Positions 9,380 through 22,113 are shown, numbered from the stretch's first letter. The stretch: 64,000 nt of DNA from Betaproteobacteria bacterium (GCA_016720925.1 JADKJR010000036.1:62001-126000); one strand, 5' to 3'. Program-made: numbers and translations. Notes: generated from the letters alone by a model not told the origin.

Positions 9380-9393
9380 TTGATATCGATCAA
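9380..9393. promoter_or_regulatory. FNR/ANR-type box upstream of ppdK
   Basis: The sequence TTGATATCGATCAA is a perfect TTGAT-N4-ATCAA palindrome, set in a longer TTGATTGATATCGATCAA context. It lies about 280 bp before the ppdK start. It links ppdK to the same predicted anaerobic regulator as the por operon. Confidence 0.65.
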
Positions 9394-9665
9394 AACAACG
9401 TGCCGCATGCCGCGCAAACTTAGATGGTGCCGAACTCAGTTTTGGCGGGGTTGCGGTTGAGTTTTAAAATTTTTTGCTCACGTCACGATACACATGCCGC
9501 ACTGCGGCTCGGGCAGAGAGATTACTCAGGCACTTTTTTGAGTTTGCACCTGCTCTTGCAGGCGAGTGGGCGAGTTACTTTGGATCAATGGCAAGCGCAC
9601 CAAATGCCGACGGGATTTGACGTAAATCCAATCGGCCAAACAATTTCACATTCTTGAAGGACAAA

Positions 9666-12455
9666 ATGATGGGCGCCAGGCAATACATTTACGCATTCGA
9701 AGAGGGTGACGGCAAGAACAAGATCCTGCTTGGCGGAAAAGGCGCCGGCCTGTGCGAGATGACGCAGATCGGCTTGAATGTGCCCCCAGGCTTTACCGTG
9801 ACGACCGACGCGTGTCTTGCTTATCTTGAGACCAATCGCCTGCCGGATGGCCTGATGGGCGATATCAAGAGCCACATGGCGGCGCTGGAGAAGAAGACCG
9901 GCAAGGGCTTCGGCAGCGCCGGGAATCCTCTGCTGGTTTCCGTGCGTTCAGGTTCGGCCATGTCCATGCCCGGAATGATGGATACCATTCTCAATCTCGG
10001 CCTCAACGAAATTTCCCTGCAGGGTTTGATCAAGCAGACCTCGAATCCGCGCTTTGCCTATGACGCCTACCGCCGCTTTATTCAGCTGTTCGGCAAGATC
10101 GCGCTGGGCATCGACGAGGCGCATTTCGACGAGAAGATGGTGGCGCTAAAGCGCAAGTACGACGCGCGGCTTGACCTGGACCTTTCCGCCGAGCAACTGA
10201 AGGAACTTGCAGGCGAGTTCCTGGAAATCGTCAAGCGGCATAGCGGCAAGCCGTTCCCGCAAGATCCGTATGAGCAGCTCGAAATCGCGGTGGGCGCGGT
10301 GTTTCGTTCATGGATGGGCAAGCGCGCGGTGGATTACCGCAAGCAGTTCAAGATCACCAAGGAGTTGGCAAATGGCACCGCGGTCAGCGTCTGCACCATG
10401 GTGTTTGGCAACATGGGCAGCGATTCGGGCACGGGAGTGGGTTTCACCCGCAATCCCGGCACCGGCGAGAACGTCATCTATGGCGAATACCTGACCAATG
10501 CCCAGGGCGAAGACGTGGTCGCTGGCATTCGCACACCCAAGCCGATCGCGGAGATGGAACAGGAGATGCCTGAGATCTACCGCCAGCTGACGGAACTGCA
10601 TCACCGGCTGGAATCGCATTACCACGAAGTGCAGGATTTTGAATTCACCATTGAGCGCGGCACGCTCTACTGCCTGCAAACGCGCAACGGAAAAATGAAC
10701 GCGAGAGGCATGGTTCGCAGCTCGGTTGAAATGTTCCATGAAGGATTGATTTCCAAGGAACGTGCATTGCTGCGCATCGAGCCACCAATGCTCGAACAGT
10801 TGCTGGTACCGCAGCTTTCACCCAACTTCCACGGCAAATCGCTGGCGCAAGGCCTTCCCGCGTCGCCGGGTGCCGCGTCCGGCAAAATTGTCTTCGACGC
10901 CAACACCGCCGAGGCGCGCGGTAACGCTGGCGAAAAAGTGATCCTGGTGCGCGAGGAAACCAAACCGGAAGACATCCACGGCTTCTTCAGGGCGCAAGGC
11001 ATTCTGACCAGTCGTGGCGGCAAGACTTCACATGCCGCCGTGGTCGCGCGCGGCATGGGCAAACCCTGTGTTTCCGGCTGCGAGCAAATCGTGATCAATG
11101 ACAAGACGCGCAGTGCCGTTATCGGCGAGACGACCCTGCATGAGGGGGACGTCATCACGATTGATGGCGGTACCGGACACGTTTACGCTGGCGAAGTGCC
11201 GACGGTGGAGGCCGAGTTTTCGGAGGAAATGGGGACGCTGCTTGGCTGGGCGGACGAAACGGCGGAGCTGCGAGTGATGGCAAACGCCGATACGCCGGAG
11301 GATGCGACGCGCGCGCGCGAATTCGGCGCGGTGGGGATAGGACTGGTCCGCACTGAACGCATGTTCAACAGCACCGATCGCCTGCCCATCATGCAGGAAA
11401 TGATCCTGGCGGAGACGGCGGAAGAGCGTCAGGCCGCGCTGGATCGGCTGATGCCGATCCAGCGCACCGATTTCAAGGGTATTTTCAAGGCGATGAGGGG
11501 GCTGCCGGTGACGATTCGCCTGCTGGACCCGCCGATGCACGAATTCCTGCCTACCGCCGCGCAGCTTGAACTGGAAATCGCGCACCTGCACCACCTGCGC
11601 GACACGATCAAAGGGCTGGAGGAATTGCCGGACACGCTGAAGCTGCTTAACCCCAAGCTGTACCAGCAATACGCTGATGGCCTGACGAGGCTCATGGGCG
11701 GGTTGCGCACTTTCAAGGAATCGCACCTGGAAGAAGACGTGATCCTGCGCAAGGAAGTGATCCTGAAAAAAGTGCGCACACTGGCTGAAGTCAATCCGAT
11801 GTTGGGGCACCGCGGCGTACGGCTGGGCATCACCTATCCGGAAATCTATGTCATGCAGATTCAGGCAATCCTCGAAGCAGCCGCCCTGTGCGCGAGGGAA
11901 GGGGTAGAAATCTATCCCGAGATCATGGTGCCGCAGGTCGCCACCGTGGAAGAACTAAAGCGAATTCACAGCATGGTCCAGCGCCTGCACAAAGTGGTGG
12001 AGCTTACTCACGGGATCAGCGTCAAATACAAGTTTGGCTCGATGCTCGAAGTGGTGCGCGGCTGCCTGCGCGCGGGCCGCATGGCACAGGACGCTGAGTT
12101 CTTTTCTTTCGGCACCAACGATCTGACCCAGGCGACTTTTTCTTTCAGCCGCGAGGATGCCGAAAACAAATTCCTTCCAGCCTACAACGAGACCGGCATC
12201 CTGCAGGACAATCCCTTCGAAGTGCTGGATATCAAAGGGGTAGGGCAGTTGATGAAAATGGCGGTAGATAGTGGACGTCAAACCCGACCCGAACTGAAGA
12301 TAGGGATTTGCGGTGAACATGGCGGCGACCCGGCATCGATTCACTTTTGCCACCGGATCAAAATCAACTACGTGTCCTGTTCCGGTCCGCGTGTGCCTAT
12401 CGCGCGTCTCGCGGCGGCCCAGGCGAAGCTGCTGGAAGGGAGTATTTTGGACTGA
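9666..12455 (+). CDS. ppdK: Pyruvate, phosphate dikinase
   Basis: This 929-residue enzyme reversibly converts pyruvate, ATP and phosphate to PEP, AMP and pyrophosphate. The N-terminal nucleotide-binding part shows GGKGAGLCEMTQIGL, SVRSGSAMSMPGMMDT and GSDSGTGVGFTRNPGTGE. The phosphorylated swivelling His456 lies in GGKTSHAAVVARGMGKPC. The C-terminal TIM barrel has the substrate region (RLLDPPMHEFLP, GHRGVRLG) and the family cysteine motif GICGEHGGDP. ATG 9666 is preferred because GAAGGA lies 5 bases upstream. With por and nifJ it could feed acetyl-CoA-derived pyruvate to PEP for gluconeogenesis, or run in reverse to save ATP under anoxia. Confidence 0.95.
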   Translation: MMGARQYIYAFEEGDGKNKILLGGKGAGLCEMTQIGLNVPPGFTVTTDACLAYLETNRLPDGLMGDIKSHMAALEKKTGKGFGSAGNPLLVSVRSGSAMSMPGMMDTILNLGLNEISLQGLIKQTSNPRFAYDAYRRFIQLFGKIALGIDEAHFDEKMVALKRKYDARLDLDLSAEQLKELAGEFLEIVKRHSGKPFPQDPYEQLEIAVGAVFRSWMGKRAVDYRKQFKITKELANGTAVSVCTMVFGNMGSDSGTGVGFTRNPGTGENVIYGEYLTNAQGEDVVAGIRTPKPIAEMEQEMPEIYRQLTELHHRLESHYHEVQDFEFTIERGTLYCLQTRNGKMNARGMVRSSVEMFHEGLISKERALLRIEPPMLEQLLVPQLSPNFHGKSLAQGLPASPGAASGKIVFDANTAEARGNAGEKVILVREETKPEDIHGFFRAQGILTSRGGKTSHAAVVARGMGKPCVSGCEQIVINDKTRSAVIGETTLHEGDVITIDGGTGHVYAGEVPTVEAEFSEEMGTLLGWADETAELRVMANADTPEDATRAREFGAVGIGLVRTERMFNSTDRLPIMQEMILAETAEERQAALDRLMPIQRTDFKGIFKAMRGLPVTIRLLDPPMHEFLPTAAQLELEIAHLHHLRDTIKGLEELPDTLKLLNPKLYQQYADGLTRLMGGLRTFKESHLEEDVILRKEVILKKVRTLAEVNPMLGHRGVRLGITYPEIYVMQIQAILEAAALCAREGVEIYPEIMVPQVATVEELKRIHSMVQRLHKVVELTHGISVKYKFGSMLEVVRGCLRAGRMAQDAEFFSFGTNDLTQATFSFSREDAENKFLPAYNETGILQDNPFEVLDIKGVGQLMKMAVDSGRQTRPELKIGICGEHGGDPASIHFCHRIKINYVSCSGPRVPIARLAAAQAKLLEGSILD

Positions 12456-12573
12456 GATTGAATTCACAAGAACAGTCCGCGGAATTGGCCGAATCGGATC
12501 TGAACAAGTTCGATGATTGTCCCGACGTCCATTGCAGTTATGTGAGCAGGCGAAATAAAAGGAGTTTTTGAAA

Positions 12574-16236
<3,663 letters not shown>

Positions 16237-16313
16237 CAGGCATCGAATATCGGGTGCGACTTTGCCGAGCACCTGAAAAGCGGCGCACTGGCTGCTCAGG
16301 TCGCAATACTGCT

Positions 16314-16406
16314 CGCTTTGTCAAATTTTTACCGTTCGCCCTGAGGTATCGAAGGGCTTCCGGCGCAAATGCCCTTCGATACCTCAGGGCGAACGGTGAC
16401 AAAGCG
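16314..16406. terminator. Long near-perfect inverted repeat between convergent genes
   Basis: The 27-base arms at 16331-16357 and 16371-16397 (beginning ACCGTTCGCCCTGAGG and ending CCTCAGGGCGAACGGT) are exact complements around a 13-base loop. A further CGCTTTGTC/GACAAAGCG pair lies outside, offset by an 8-base bulge. It sits between nifJ (+) and the phosphoesterase (-), so it may end both transcripts. The arms resemble the widespread proteobacterial CCTTCGA...CTCAGGGCGAACGG repeat. It could therefore be a dispersed repeat rather than a dedicated terminator. Confidence 0.6.
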
Positions 16407-16443
16407 AATAGCATTGGCTCAGGTCGTGCCTTTCGGCTGCTTT

Positions 16444-17916
16444 CTACTTCAACAAGCCGGACTTGTCACAACGTAGTTTCGACCCGGTCAGAACGCACGT
16501 GGTCATGCGCGTTCCATGATGATCATAGGCACTGATCTGCCAGGTGTTATCCAGTTTGTCCATGACGGCGAAACCGAATTGATTGCTGTGGGCGATGCTT
16601 TCCAGCGTCACGCCGTCGGCGGGACCAATTTCGACGGGAAACGGATCGGGAAGATTGGAATATATCTGGCTACCGCCGGCACTCGACACTATTGTGGCGG
16701 GATGATTGGACAAGAAGTTGATGGCTTGAAAAATGTGCACGTGGCCTTGCAGCGCGAGGTTCACTGCGGATGGATAGTAGGTCGTGGGATGAAGGATTTT
16801 CATCGCCGAAAGCAATGCGGGATTGCCCTTGAGGAGTCGACGCTTGTCGTCGGTTCCAAAGCCGAGGATCGGATGATGATTGATGAAAATGCTGCTGACG
16901 CCCGCCTTGCCGGCGAGTGAATCGACCGTGACAAACTGCTCGCGATACTCGGCGAATGTGCGCGCGTCCCGGGGCTTTGCGAGGTCAAGCGGCGCGCCGC
17001 CCGCGACGGCTGAATCGAACACAATTAACTGCAGGTCCGCGGACAGCGGCACGGAATAGGGCGGCGTAAAGTTGCCGATCAAATCATTCGTTGCGTCATT
17101 GCAGCTGCGCCTTTCTTCAAAAGGGCGCGGATCGAGGAACCGGAACCAGCCTTGCCCGGCGCGCCGGCATTCTTCATGATTGCCGCGCGCAACCACCCAC
17201 GGAGCCGCTGCCAACAGTCTCGCCGCCGGCTCGAAAAGCTCGGCCTGCCACGTATCCCAGCCATAGCCCCAGGGGCTGCCCTGGCAACCGGCAACGTTTG
17301 CCGGGCACGCGTTCTCGCGATAGTGAAAATCGCCGATGTGAATCACCAGGTCGGGTTCGAACGCGGCGGCAGCGTCCGCAATGGCCTGAAACGGCCATGC
17401 CTCCTTGTCGAGGCAGGCCTGCCATGCGTTGTCGGCTTTTTTCATGCGGCAGCCGGTATCACCCAGTATCACGATGCGCCGTGGCGCCGATTTGGGCAGG
17501 CGCAAGTTGATTCCGCCGACAGAGGCGCGAGTCGCTTGTTGCGGTAGCCGTAATTCGCACGTCAGCACCGGAAAAATGGACGGTTTGGAGTGGGCGGCGT
17601 CGCTGGCGGTAGGTCGTTGCGGAAGTGTCGCCGCGCCCGCGCGAACACTCATGCGCTGCGTGTCGCCATCCACGGTGATGCGCGGGCACTGCACATCCGC
17701 GAGGTCCGGTGCGGTTGCCGTCGTGGTCGCTGTAGCGATTGCCCGCGCCCACGCGGTTCCGTTTTCACCAACGATAACGTAGGCGGCGACCAATCGCGAT
17801 TCCGGGCCAGTCACAGGTGCCGACGGAATCAGGCCGCAGCCGGCGAGCAACGGCGCCATGCATGACAAAAGACGAAAAGAGGAGCGCGCGCGATGTGGGG
17901 TAAAAAAGGTGCGCAT
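16444..17916 (-). CDS. Metallophosphoesterase lipoprotein (calcineurin-like)
   Basis: A 490-residue secreted or lipid-anchored metallophosphatase. The start has a basic N-terminus, a hydrophobic core and a lipobox-like LLAGC near residue 27. The calcineurin-like metal ligands appear in order: IVILGDTGCR (about 150), VIHIGDFHYRE (about 195), VARGNHEECR (about 240), IFINHHPILGF (about 345) and LQGHVHIFQ (about 395). The N-terminal 130 residues are a separate Thr/Ala-rich beta domain. Its natural substrate cannot be inferred. It converges with nifJ and is the only gene of its transcript. Confidence 0.85.
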   Translation of the reverse strand: MRTFFTPHRARSSFRLLSCMAPLLAGCGLIPSAPVTGPESRLVAAYVIVGENGTAWARAIATATTTATAPDLADVQCPRITVDGDTQRMSVRAGAATLPQRPTASDAAHSKPSIFPVLTCELRLPQQATRASVGGINLRLPKSAPRRIVILGDTGCRMKKADNAWQACLDKEAWPFQAIADAAAAFEPDLVIHIGDFHYRENACPANVAGCQGSPWGYGWDTWQAELFEPAARLLAAAPWVVARGNHEECRRAGQGWFRFLDPRPFEERRSCNDATNDLIGNFTPPYSVPLSADLQLIVFDSAVAGGAPLDLAKPRDARTFAEYREQFVTVDSLAGKAGVSSIFINHHPILGFGTDDKRRLLKGNPALLSAMKILHPTTYYPSAVNLALQGHVHIFQAINFLSNHPATIVSSAGGSQIYSNLPDPFPVEIGPADGVTLESIAHSNQFGFAVMDKLDNTWQISAYDHHGTRMTTCVLTGSKLRCDKSGLLK

Positions 17917-18116
17917 GAGATTTTCGGAAAAGTCCTATGGTACCGAAAAACGATGGCAGGACGAAGGCCGCGTTGAATTGGGATGGTAGAACAAGTTGCG
18001 AATTATTGACCAGTGTTTGATTTCCGGGCTTGAGCGATCACCGGTTTGTGGCGCAATATGGATCCAGCGTGGCTGGTATGCATTATGTCTGCCGGATTTT
18101 CAATACGGAGGATTCA

Positions 18117-18413
18117 ATGAGTGACGGTTCTTTTTGCGTCGTATTCAGTTCGAAAATGGATGACGCCTATTACCAGTTAATGGAAGGTTATCTGCAGACG
18201 GTGCCATCGAACTCGGAGGTACCGCTGTTGTGCGCGTTTTGTTCCTCCGTGGCGTCGGTGGAGCCGTTTTTGCATTTGCGCCTGACCCAGCTTACCGACG
18301 CAGGTCATGTCTGGAGCATCCGCATTCCATCGTCGATTGTGGTCGCGATCATTGACCAGAGCGAGGCGATGAACCCGATTGGTTTTCAGGCGAAAGTCGA
18401 CTTGCTGGGCTAG
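18117..18413 (+). CDS. Hypothetical protein
   Basis: A 98-residue cytoplasmic protein of unknown function. ATG 18117 is chosen because GGAGGA sits 4-5 bases upstream; an in-frame ATG at 18030 lacks such a site. The sequence has no signal peptide or membrane segment. It contains VVFSSKMDDAYYQLMEGY near the start, two cysteines in LLCAFCSSVAS, and VWSIRIPSSIVVAIIDQ. I recognise no family. It stands alone, followed by a 418-bp gap that holds repeat copy 2 and the hairpin of the next, convergent gene. Confidence 0.6.
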   Translation: MSDGSFCVVFSSKMDDAYYQLMEGYLQTVPSNSEVPLLCAFCSSVASVEPFLHLRLTQLTDAGHVWSIRIPSSIVVAIIDQSEAMNPIGFQAKVDLLG

Positions 18414-18584
18414 GTCGGATAGGTGAATCGGGGCAGCAGGTCGCCAGTTCAGCGGCGCACTACCGTTGCGTCAGGGGCGCGCATCCATCATGCGCGGGCA
18501 AGCTTGGTCACCTGCCTGTGCGGGATGGGATCGATTGATTCGACTAAACTGGTTCAGTCGCTGGTTCAATAATTGTTCTACCTG

Positions 18585-18650
18585 AAACCCTAGCACTGGC
18601 GCGGCCCTCATGCGTAAAAAGCCATGGAAGCCTCGCCAGTGCTAGGGTTT
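18585..18650. repeat. 66-bp palindromic repeat, copy 2
   Basis: This is the most symmetric copy. AAACCCTAGCACTGGCG (18585-18601) and CGCCAGTGCTAGGGTTT (18634-18650) are perfect 17-base complements. The centre is GCGTAAAAAGCC. It lies in the gap between the 18117 gene and the convergent sirtuin gene. Confidence 0.9.
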
Positions 18651-18786
18651 GACATTTGGATTTGGCGGGCACGCAAGATGCCGCAATCACAGTTGCAAGG
18701 GGCGTATCAGTAGCTTTTCTTTGCTCGCCATCGCCATCGTCATGGCGGCGCGATGCCTTGTGGCAGGCTGCGGCAAGGGACGTTAA

Positions 18787-18831
18787 GGAAGCGCCGATTT
18801 ATTCCCCGCGAGGGAAAAGATCGGCGCTTCC
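18787..18831 (-). terminator. Hairpin terminator of the sirtuin gene
   Basis: GGAAGCGCCGAT (18787-18798) pairs perfectly with ATCGGCGCTTCC (18820-18831), and an inner TTCCC/GGGAA pair extends the stem. It abuts the stop codon of the minus-strand sirtuin gene. There is no clear U-tract. Confidence 0.65.
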
Positions 18832-19578
18832 CTAAGTGATGGGAACAATCTGCGGAAGCACCACGCCCGCCGCTCCGCGTAGTGAAATTTGTGCGACGTT
18901 GGTCAACGGCGTTGACTCACGATTCACTTCAATTACCATGGCGCCCGACTGGCGCGCGACGAATGGCAATGACGCAGCCGGCTCAACCAGGGCGGACGTG
19001 CCGACCGAGAGAAAAACATCGCAGGTGCGCGCGGCTTTCATCGCGATTTCCAATGCATCGTCCGGCAGCGGCTCGCCAAACCACACCACATCGGGCCTGA
19101 GCATCGACCCGCATTGCGGACAACGCGGCGGCACGTCACCTGCCTCAGCCCATGACTCCGCCGGATGGTGATGGTCAAAGCACTTCACGCGGCGAATATT
19201 GCCGTGCAGTTCAATTACATTACGGCTGCCGGCCGCCTGATGAAGGCCGTCGACATTCTGCGTGATCAGGGTGAAGTTTGCATCGCGCGCGATGCACTTG
19301 CGCTCGAGCTCGGCCAATGCCGTGTGGCCGGAGTTTGGCACGGCTTCCGTTACCTTTCCGCGCCGCCACGTGTACCAGTCCCAGACCAGTTTCGGGTTGG
19401 CAACGAACGCTTCGGGGGTGGCCAACTCTTCGGGCTTGAAGCGCTCCCACAGGCCGGTGAGCGCATCGCGGAAAGTCGGAATACCGGATTCAGCGGAAAT
19501 ACCGGCGCCGGTGAGGACAGCAATCGATCGTGCGCGGGAAAGTGCTTCGCGGGCGAGTGTGATGAGATCGGAAGGCAT
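18832..19578 (-). CDS. Sir2-family NAD-dependent protein deacylase
   Basis: A 248-residue sirtuin that removes acyl groups from protein lysines using NAD. The NAD-binding motif AVLTGAGISAESGIPTFRD lies about 20 residues in. TQNVDGLHQAAGSRNVIELHG contains the catalytic histidine. The zinc site has one cysteine in RVKCFDHHH and a CPQCG pair, so one of the usual four cysteines seems replaced, perhaps by histidine. GTSALVEPAASLP closes the fold. ATG 19578 is chosen; ATG 19590 or a longer start at 19665 is also open. CobB-type function is the family expectation; the substrate is not indicated. Confidence 0.88.
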   Translation of the reverse strand: MPSDLITLAREALSRARSIAVLTGAGISAESGIPTFRDALTGLWERFKPEELATPEAFVANPKLVWDWYTWRRGKVTEAVPNSGHTALAELERKCIARDANFTLITQNVDGLHQAAGSRNVIELHGNIRRVKCFDHHHPAESWAEAGDVPPRCPQCGSMLRPDVVWFGEPLPDDALEIAMKAARTCDVFLSVGTSALVEPAASLPFVARQSGAMVIEVNRESTPLTNVAQISLRGAAGVVLPQIVPIT

Positions 19579-19668
19579 AAATGCAATCATGCCATGGGAG
19601 GCGCCTACGTGGCACGCCAACGACTTTATCGATTCTCGCGCAGCGTTTAGACGCTGCCCGCGCAATCC

Positions 19669-19821
19669 TCAGGCGGCGGAAGCGACGGTGTAGAAATGTG
19701 CGGCGAGCATGACGCCTACCCAGATGGTCGGCGTGTAGCCGAACGGTTTGCTGTATTTCCAGATTGGCAATGCAGCAATCAGGATTACGATCAACACCAC
19801 GGTAATAATGGTGGATGTCAT
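19669..19821 (-). CDS. Small membrane protein, DUF3309-like
   Basis: A 50-residue protein with the sequence pattern TIITVVLIVILIAALPIW, then KYSKPFGYTP, then a second hydrophobic stretch. The -ALPxWxYSxxxGYxP- pattern matches the small DUF3309 family. AAAGGAG lies 6 bases upstream of the ATG, which supports expression. Function is unknown; the protein should be an inner-membrane hairpin. It lies 90 bp upstream of the sirtuin gene on the same strand and may share its transcript. Confidence 0.6.
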   Translation of the reverse strand: MTSTIITVVLIVILIAALPIWKYSKPFGYTPTIWVGVMLAAHFYTVASAA

Positions 19822-19961
19822 GGTTCTGCTCCTTTGGCGTCAACGACAACGAATCATTTGCGGATTCGGCTTGTCGCTTGTTGCCAGCGAGAAGGCTTCT
19901 CGACTAGGGGCAGACACGTCACTTCCACTATAGGCGCATGCGGAAGGAAGCGTATTAATAC

Positions 19962-19994
19962 TTGCGCCCGGTGTTGACGAGAAAACGGGCGCAA
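19962..19994. terminator. Perfect 9-bp stem-loop in a divergent gap
   Basis: TTGCGCCCG (19962-19970) pairs with CGGGCGCAA (19986-19994) over a 15-base loop. It lies in the 384-bp gap between the divergent DUF3309-like gene and the TPR lipoprotein gene. It may be a regulatory hairpin rather than a terminator. The rest of this gap shows no gene. Confidence 0.35.
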
Positions 19995-20205
19995 TAGTTA
20001 CCGGCATCACACTTCAAGCGCGGAACGCCCGGCATGATTGACGATTTGCCTGTCGGCGCAGATACTGGACTGGCTGGGTGAGGCTAAATTGGTTGTATGG
20101 TGAGCGGCGCATTTCATCGATACTTCCTGCGCCGACGTGAATGTTGAATCTGCCGCAATGCACCCCGCACACCGCGTCGCGTCCCACCATCAATGGAGCC
20201 GCTTG

Positions 20206-21351
20206 ATGAAAAAGTTCGCCATCCTGTTTTTGTCACTGCTGACGGGTGCGTGCACATCGCTGCCAACCGTCGAGGGGTCCGATCACCTGTTCCGCGATGC
20301 ACTGTTTGCGGTGCCATCCGAGCGCGTCGGCGCGGCGGAGGTTTTTGCCATCAGTGACGCCATGAAGCATTATCTTCATGTCGAAATCGCCGAGCAGCTG
20401 CGTGTCAAGGGCGCGCAGCAAGGGTTGATCGATGCGCTGTACAGCAAGAGCCAGCTGAAGGTTGAATACGATTCGACGCAGACACGCAATGCGGCCCAGA
20501 CCTTTGATGAACGCGCGGGAAATTGCCTGTCACTGGTCATCATGACCTCGGCGCTGGCCAAGGAACTGGGTCTGCCGGTGCGTTATCAGAGCGTGTTTGT
20601 CGATGAAAGCTGGAGCCGTGCGGGCGGGTTGCACTTTTCGGCTGGCCACGTGAATCTCACCGTCGGCAAGCGATCCCATGAAGTCAAACGACGCGTTGAT
20701 GACAACATCATGCTCACCATCGATTTCAATCCGCCGCAGGAGAACCGCAGCCACCATACCTGGGCCATTACCGAGGCGACCGTGCTGGCGATGTACATGA
20801 ATAATCGCAGCGCGGAAGCGCTCGCCCGTGGCCAGCTGGACAACGCCTACTGGTGGGCGCGCGAGGCGATCCGGCAAGATCCCACTTTTTCAACGGGTTA
20901 CAACACGCTGGCCGTGGTCTACCGCCGTCACGGCAATCTTGCCGAGGCCGAAGGCGCATTGCGGCGCGCGCTCGAGCGTGAACCGCTAAATATCCAGGCG
21001 ATGTCCAATCTGGCCATGGTGCTGAATGATCTCGGTCGCACAACGGAATCAAAGGCCCTGACCGCCAAGCTGGAGCAGCGGCAGCCATTCCCGCCTTTCC
21101 ACTTCTTCAATCTTGGCCAAGCTGCCATGCAGGCGGGCGACTACAAGACGGCGAGGGACATGTTTGCCAAGGAAGTGGACCGCGACGCCTATAACCACGA
21201 ATTCCATTTCTGGCTCGCGTCCGCGCACTATCGGCTGGGTGATTTCAATCAGTCGCGCAAGCATCTCGCCATTGCAATGGACTATAGTCCCACTCGCAAG
21301 GACCACGATTTGTACACCGCAAAGCTGGATCGTCTCCGCGCCTACCAGTAG
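20206..21351 (+). CDS. TPR lipoprotein with transglutaminase-like N-terminal domain
   Basis: A 381-residue exported protein. MKKFAILFLSLLTGAC is a lipoprotein signal with a lipobox cysteine at residue 16. Residues about 60-190 resemble the bacterial transglutaminase-like cysteine peptidase fold. The candidate cysteine is in DERAGNCLSLVIMTSALAKE and the candidate histidine in SAGHVNLTV. Residues about 205-375 hold four TPR-like repeats (NAYWWAREAIRQDPTF, AEAEGALRRALEREPLN, TARDMFAKEVDRDAYN, QSRKHLAIAMDY). TGGAG lies 7 bases before the ATG. Such proteins often act in envelope processing, but no partner is indicated here. Confidence 0.72.
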   Translation: MKKFAILFLSLLTGACTSLPTVEGSDHLFRDALFAVPSERVGAAEVFAISDAMKHYLHVEIAEQLRVKGAQQGLIDALYSKSQLKVEYDSTQTRNAAQTFDERAGNCLSLVIMTSALAKELGLPVRYQSVFVDESWSRAGGLHFSAGHVNLTVGKRSHEVKRRVDDNIMLTIDFNPPQENRSHHTWAITEATVLAMYMNNRSAEALARGQLDNAYWWAREAIRQDPTFSTGYNTLAVVYRRHGNLAEAEGALRRALEREPLNIQAMSNLAMVLNDLGRTTESKALTAKLEQRQPFPPFHFFNLGQAAMQAGDYKTARDMFAKEVDRDAYNHEFHFWLASAHYRLGDFNQSRKHLAIAMDYSPTRKDHDLYTAKLDRLRAYQ

Positions 21352-21402
21352 TCATTTACCTGCATTGACCCGTTCCATCATTCGCCGGAGAAAGATCGAT
21401 CC

Positions 21403-22068
21403 ATGTCCCGCCGCACGCTGACGCTCGACGATAAGCTCTACCAATACCTGCTCGACCATTCGGTGCGTGAACACCCTGCGCAGGCGGCGTTGCGTGAAGT
21501 CACGCGCACGCATCCGCATGCATCGATGCAGATTTCGCCGGAACAGGGGCAGTTCATGGCGCTGCTGATCAAGCTGCTGGGCGTCCGTCGCGCGATCGAG
21601 GTCGGGGTCTTCACCGGATACAGTGCGCTGACCGTTGCGCTGGCCCTGCCTGACGATGGCACGCTGCTGGCCTGCGATATCAGCGACGAATACACGCGTA
21701 TCGGCAAGCCGTTCTGGGAGCAGGCGCATGTCGCACAGAAGATTAATTTGCAACTGGGGCCGGCGGTGGCGACACTCGATGCGCGCATCAAGGCGGGCGA
21801 ATCAGGCCAATATGATTTCGCGTTCATCGACGCCGACAAGAGCAGCTACGATGCCTACTACGAACGCTGCCTCACGTTGCTGCGAGCCGGGGGATTGATC
21901 GCCATCGATAATACGCTGTGGAGCGGGAAGGTCGCCATTCCGTCCGCACCCGAAGACGCCGATACCGCCGCGTTACAGGCGCTCAATATCAAATTGCACG
22001 GCGATGACCGGGTCGATCTGTCGCTGCTGCCAATCGGCGACGGGCTGACGCTGGCGCGCAAGCGCTGA
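21403..22068 (+). CDS. SAM-dependent O-methyltransferase (caffeoyl-CoA OMT family)
   Basis: A 221-residue class I methyltransferase of the O-methyltransferase family 3. The SAM site is seen in IEVGVFTGYSALTVALALP. The metal and catalytic region is in FAFIDADKSSYDAYYERC, and the substrate side in IAIDNTLWSGKVA. Length is typical. It begins 51 bp after the TPR lipoprotein gene, with GGAGAAAG upstream, and ends just before a strong hairpin. The acceptor is unknown; catechol-type hydroxyls are usual for the family. Confidence 0.88.
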   Translation: MSRRTLTLDDKLYQYLLDHSVREHPAQAALREVTRTHPHASMQISPEQGQFMALLIKLLGVRRAIEVGVFTGYSALTVALALPDDGTLLACDISDEYTRIGKPFWEQAHVAQKINLQLGPAVATLDARIKAGESGQYDFAFIDADKSSYDAYYERCLTLLRAGGLIAIDNTLWSGKVAIPSAPEDADTAALQALNIKLHGDDRVDLSLLPIGDGLTLARKR

Positions 22069-22083
22069 TAACATTCACTTCTT

Positions 22084-22113
22084 GGCGCTCGCTCGTGTTT
22101 GCCAGCGAGCGCC
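22084..22113 (+). terminator. Hairpin after the O-methyltransferase gene
   Basis: GGCGCTCGCT and AGCGAGCGCC form a perfect 10-bp stem with a 10-base loop, 16 bases after the stop codon. There is no long U-tract, so efficiency is uncertain. Confidence 0.65.

Noticed and set aside
9424..9657. A 77-codon plus-strand open frame just before ppdK
   Set aside because: It spans the probable promoter/leader region, lacks a ribosome-binding site and resembles no protein family.
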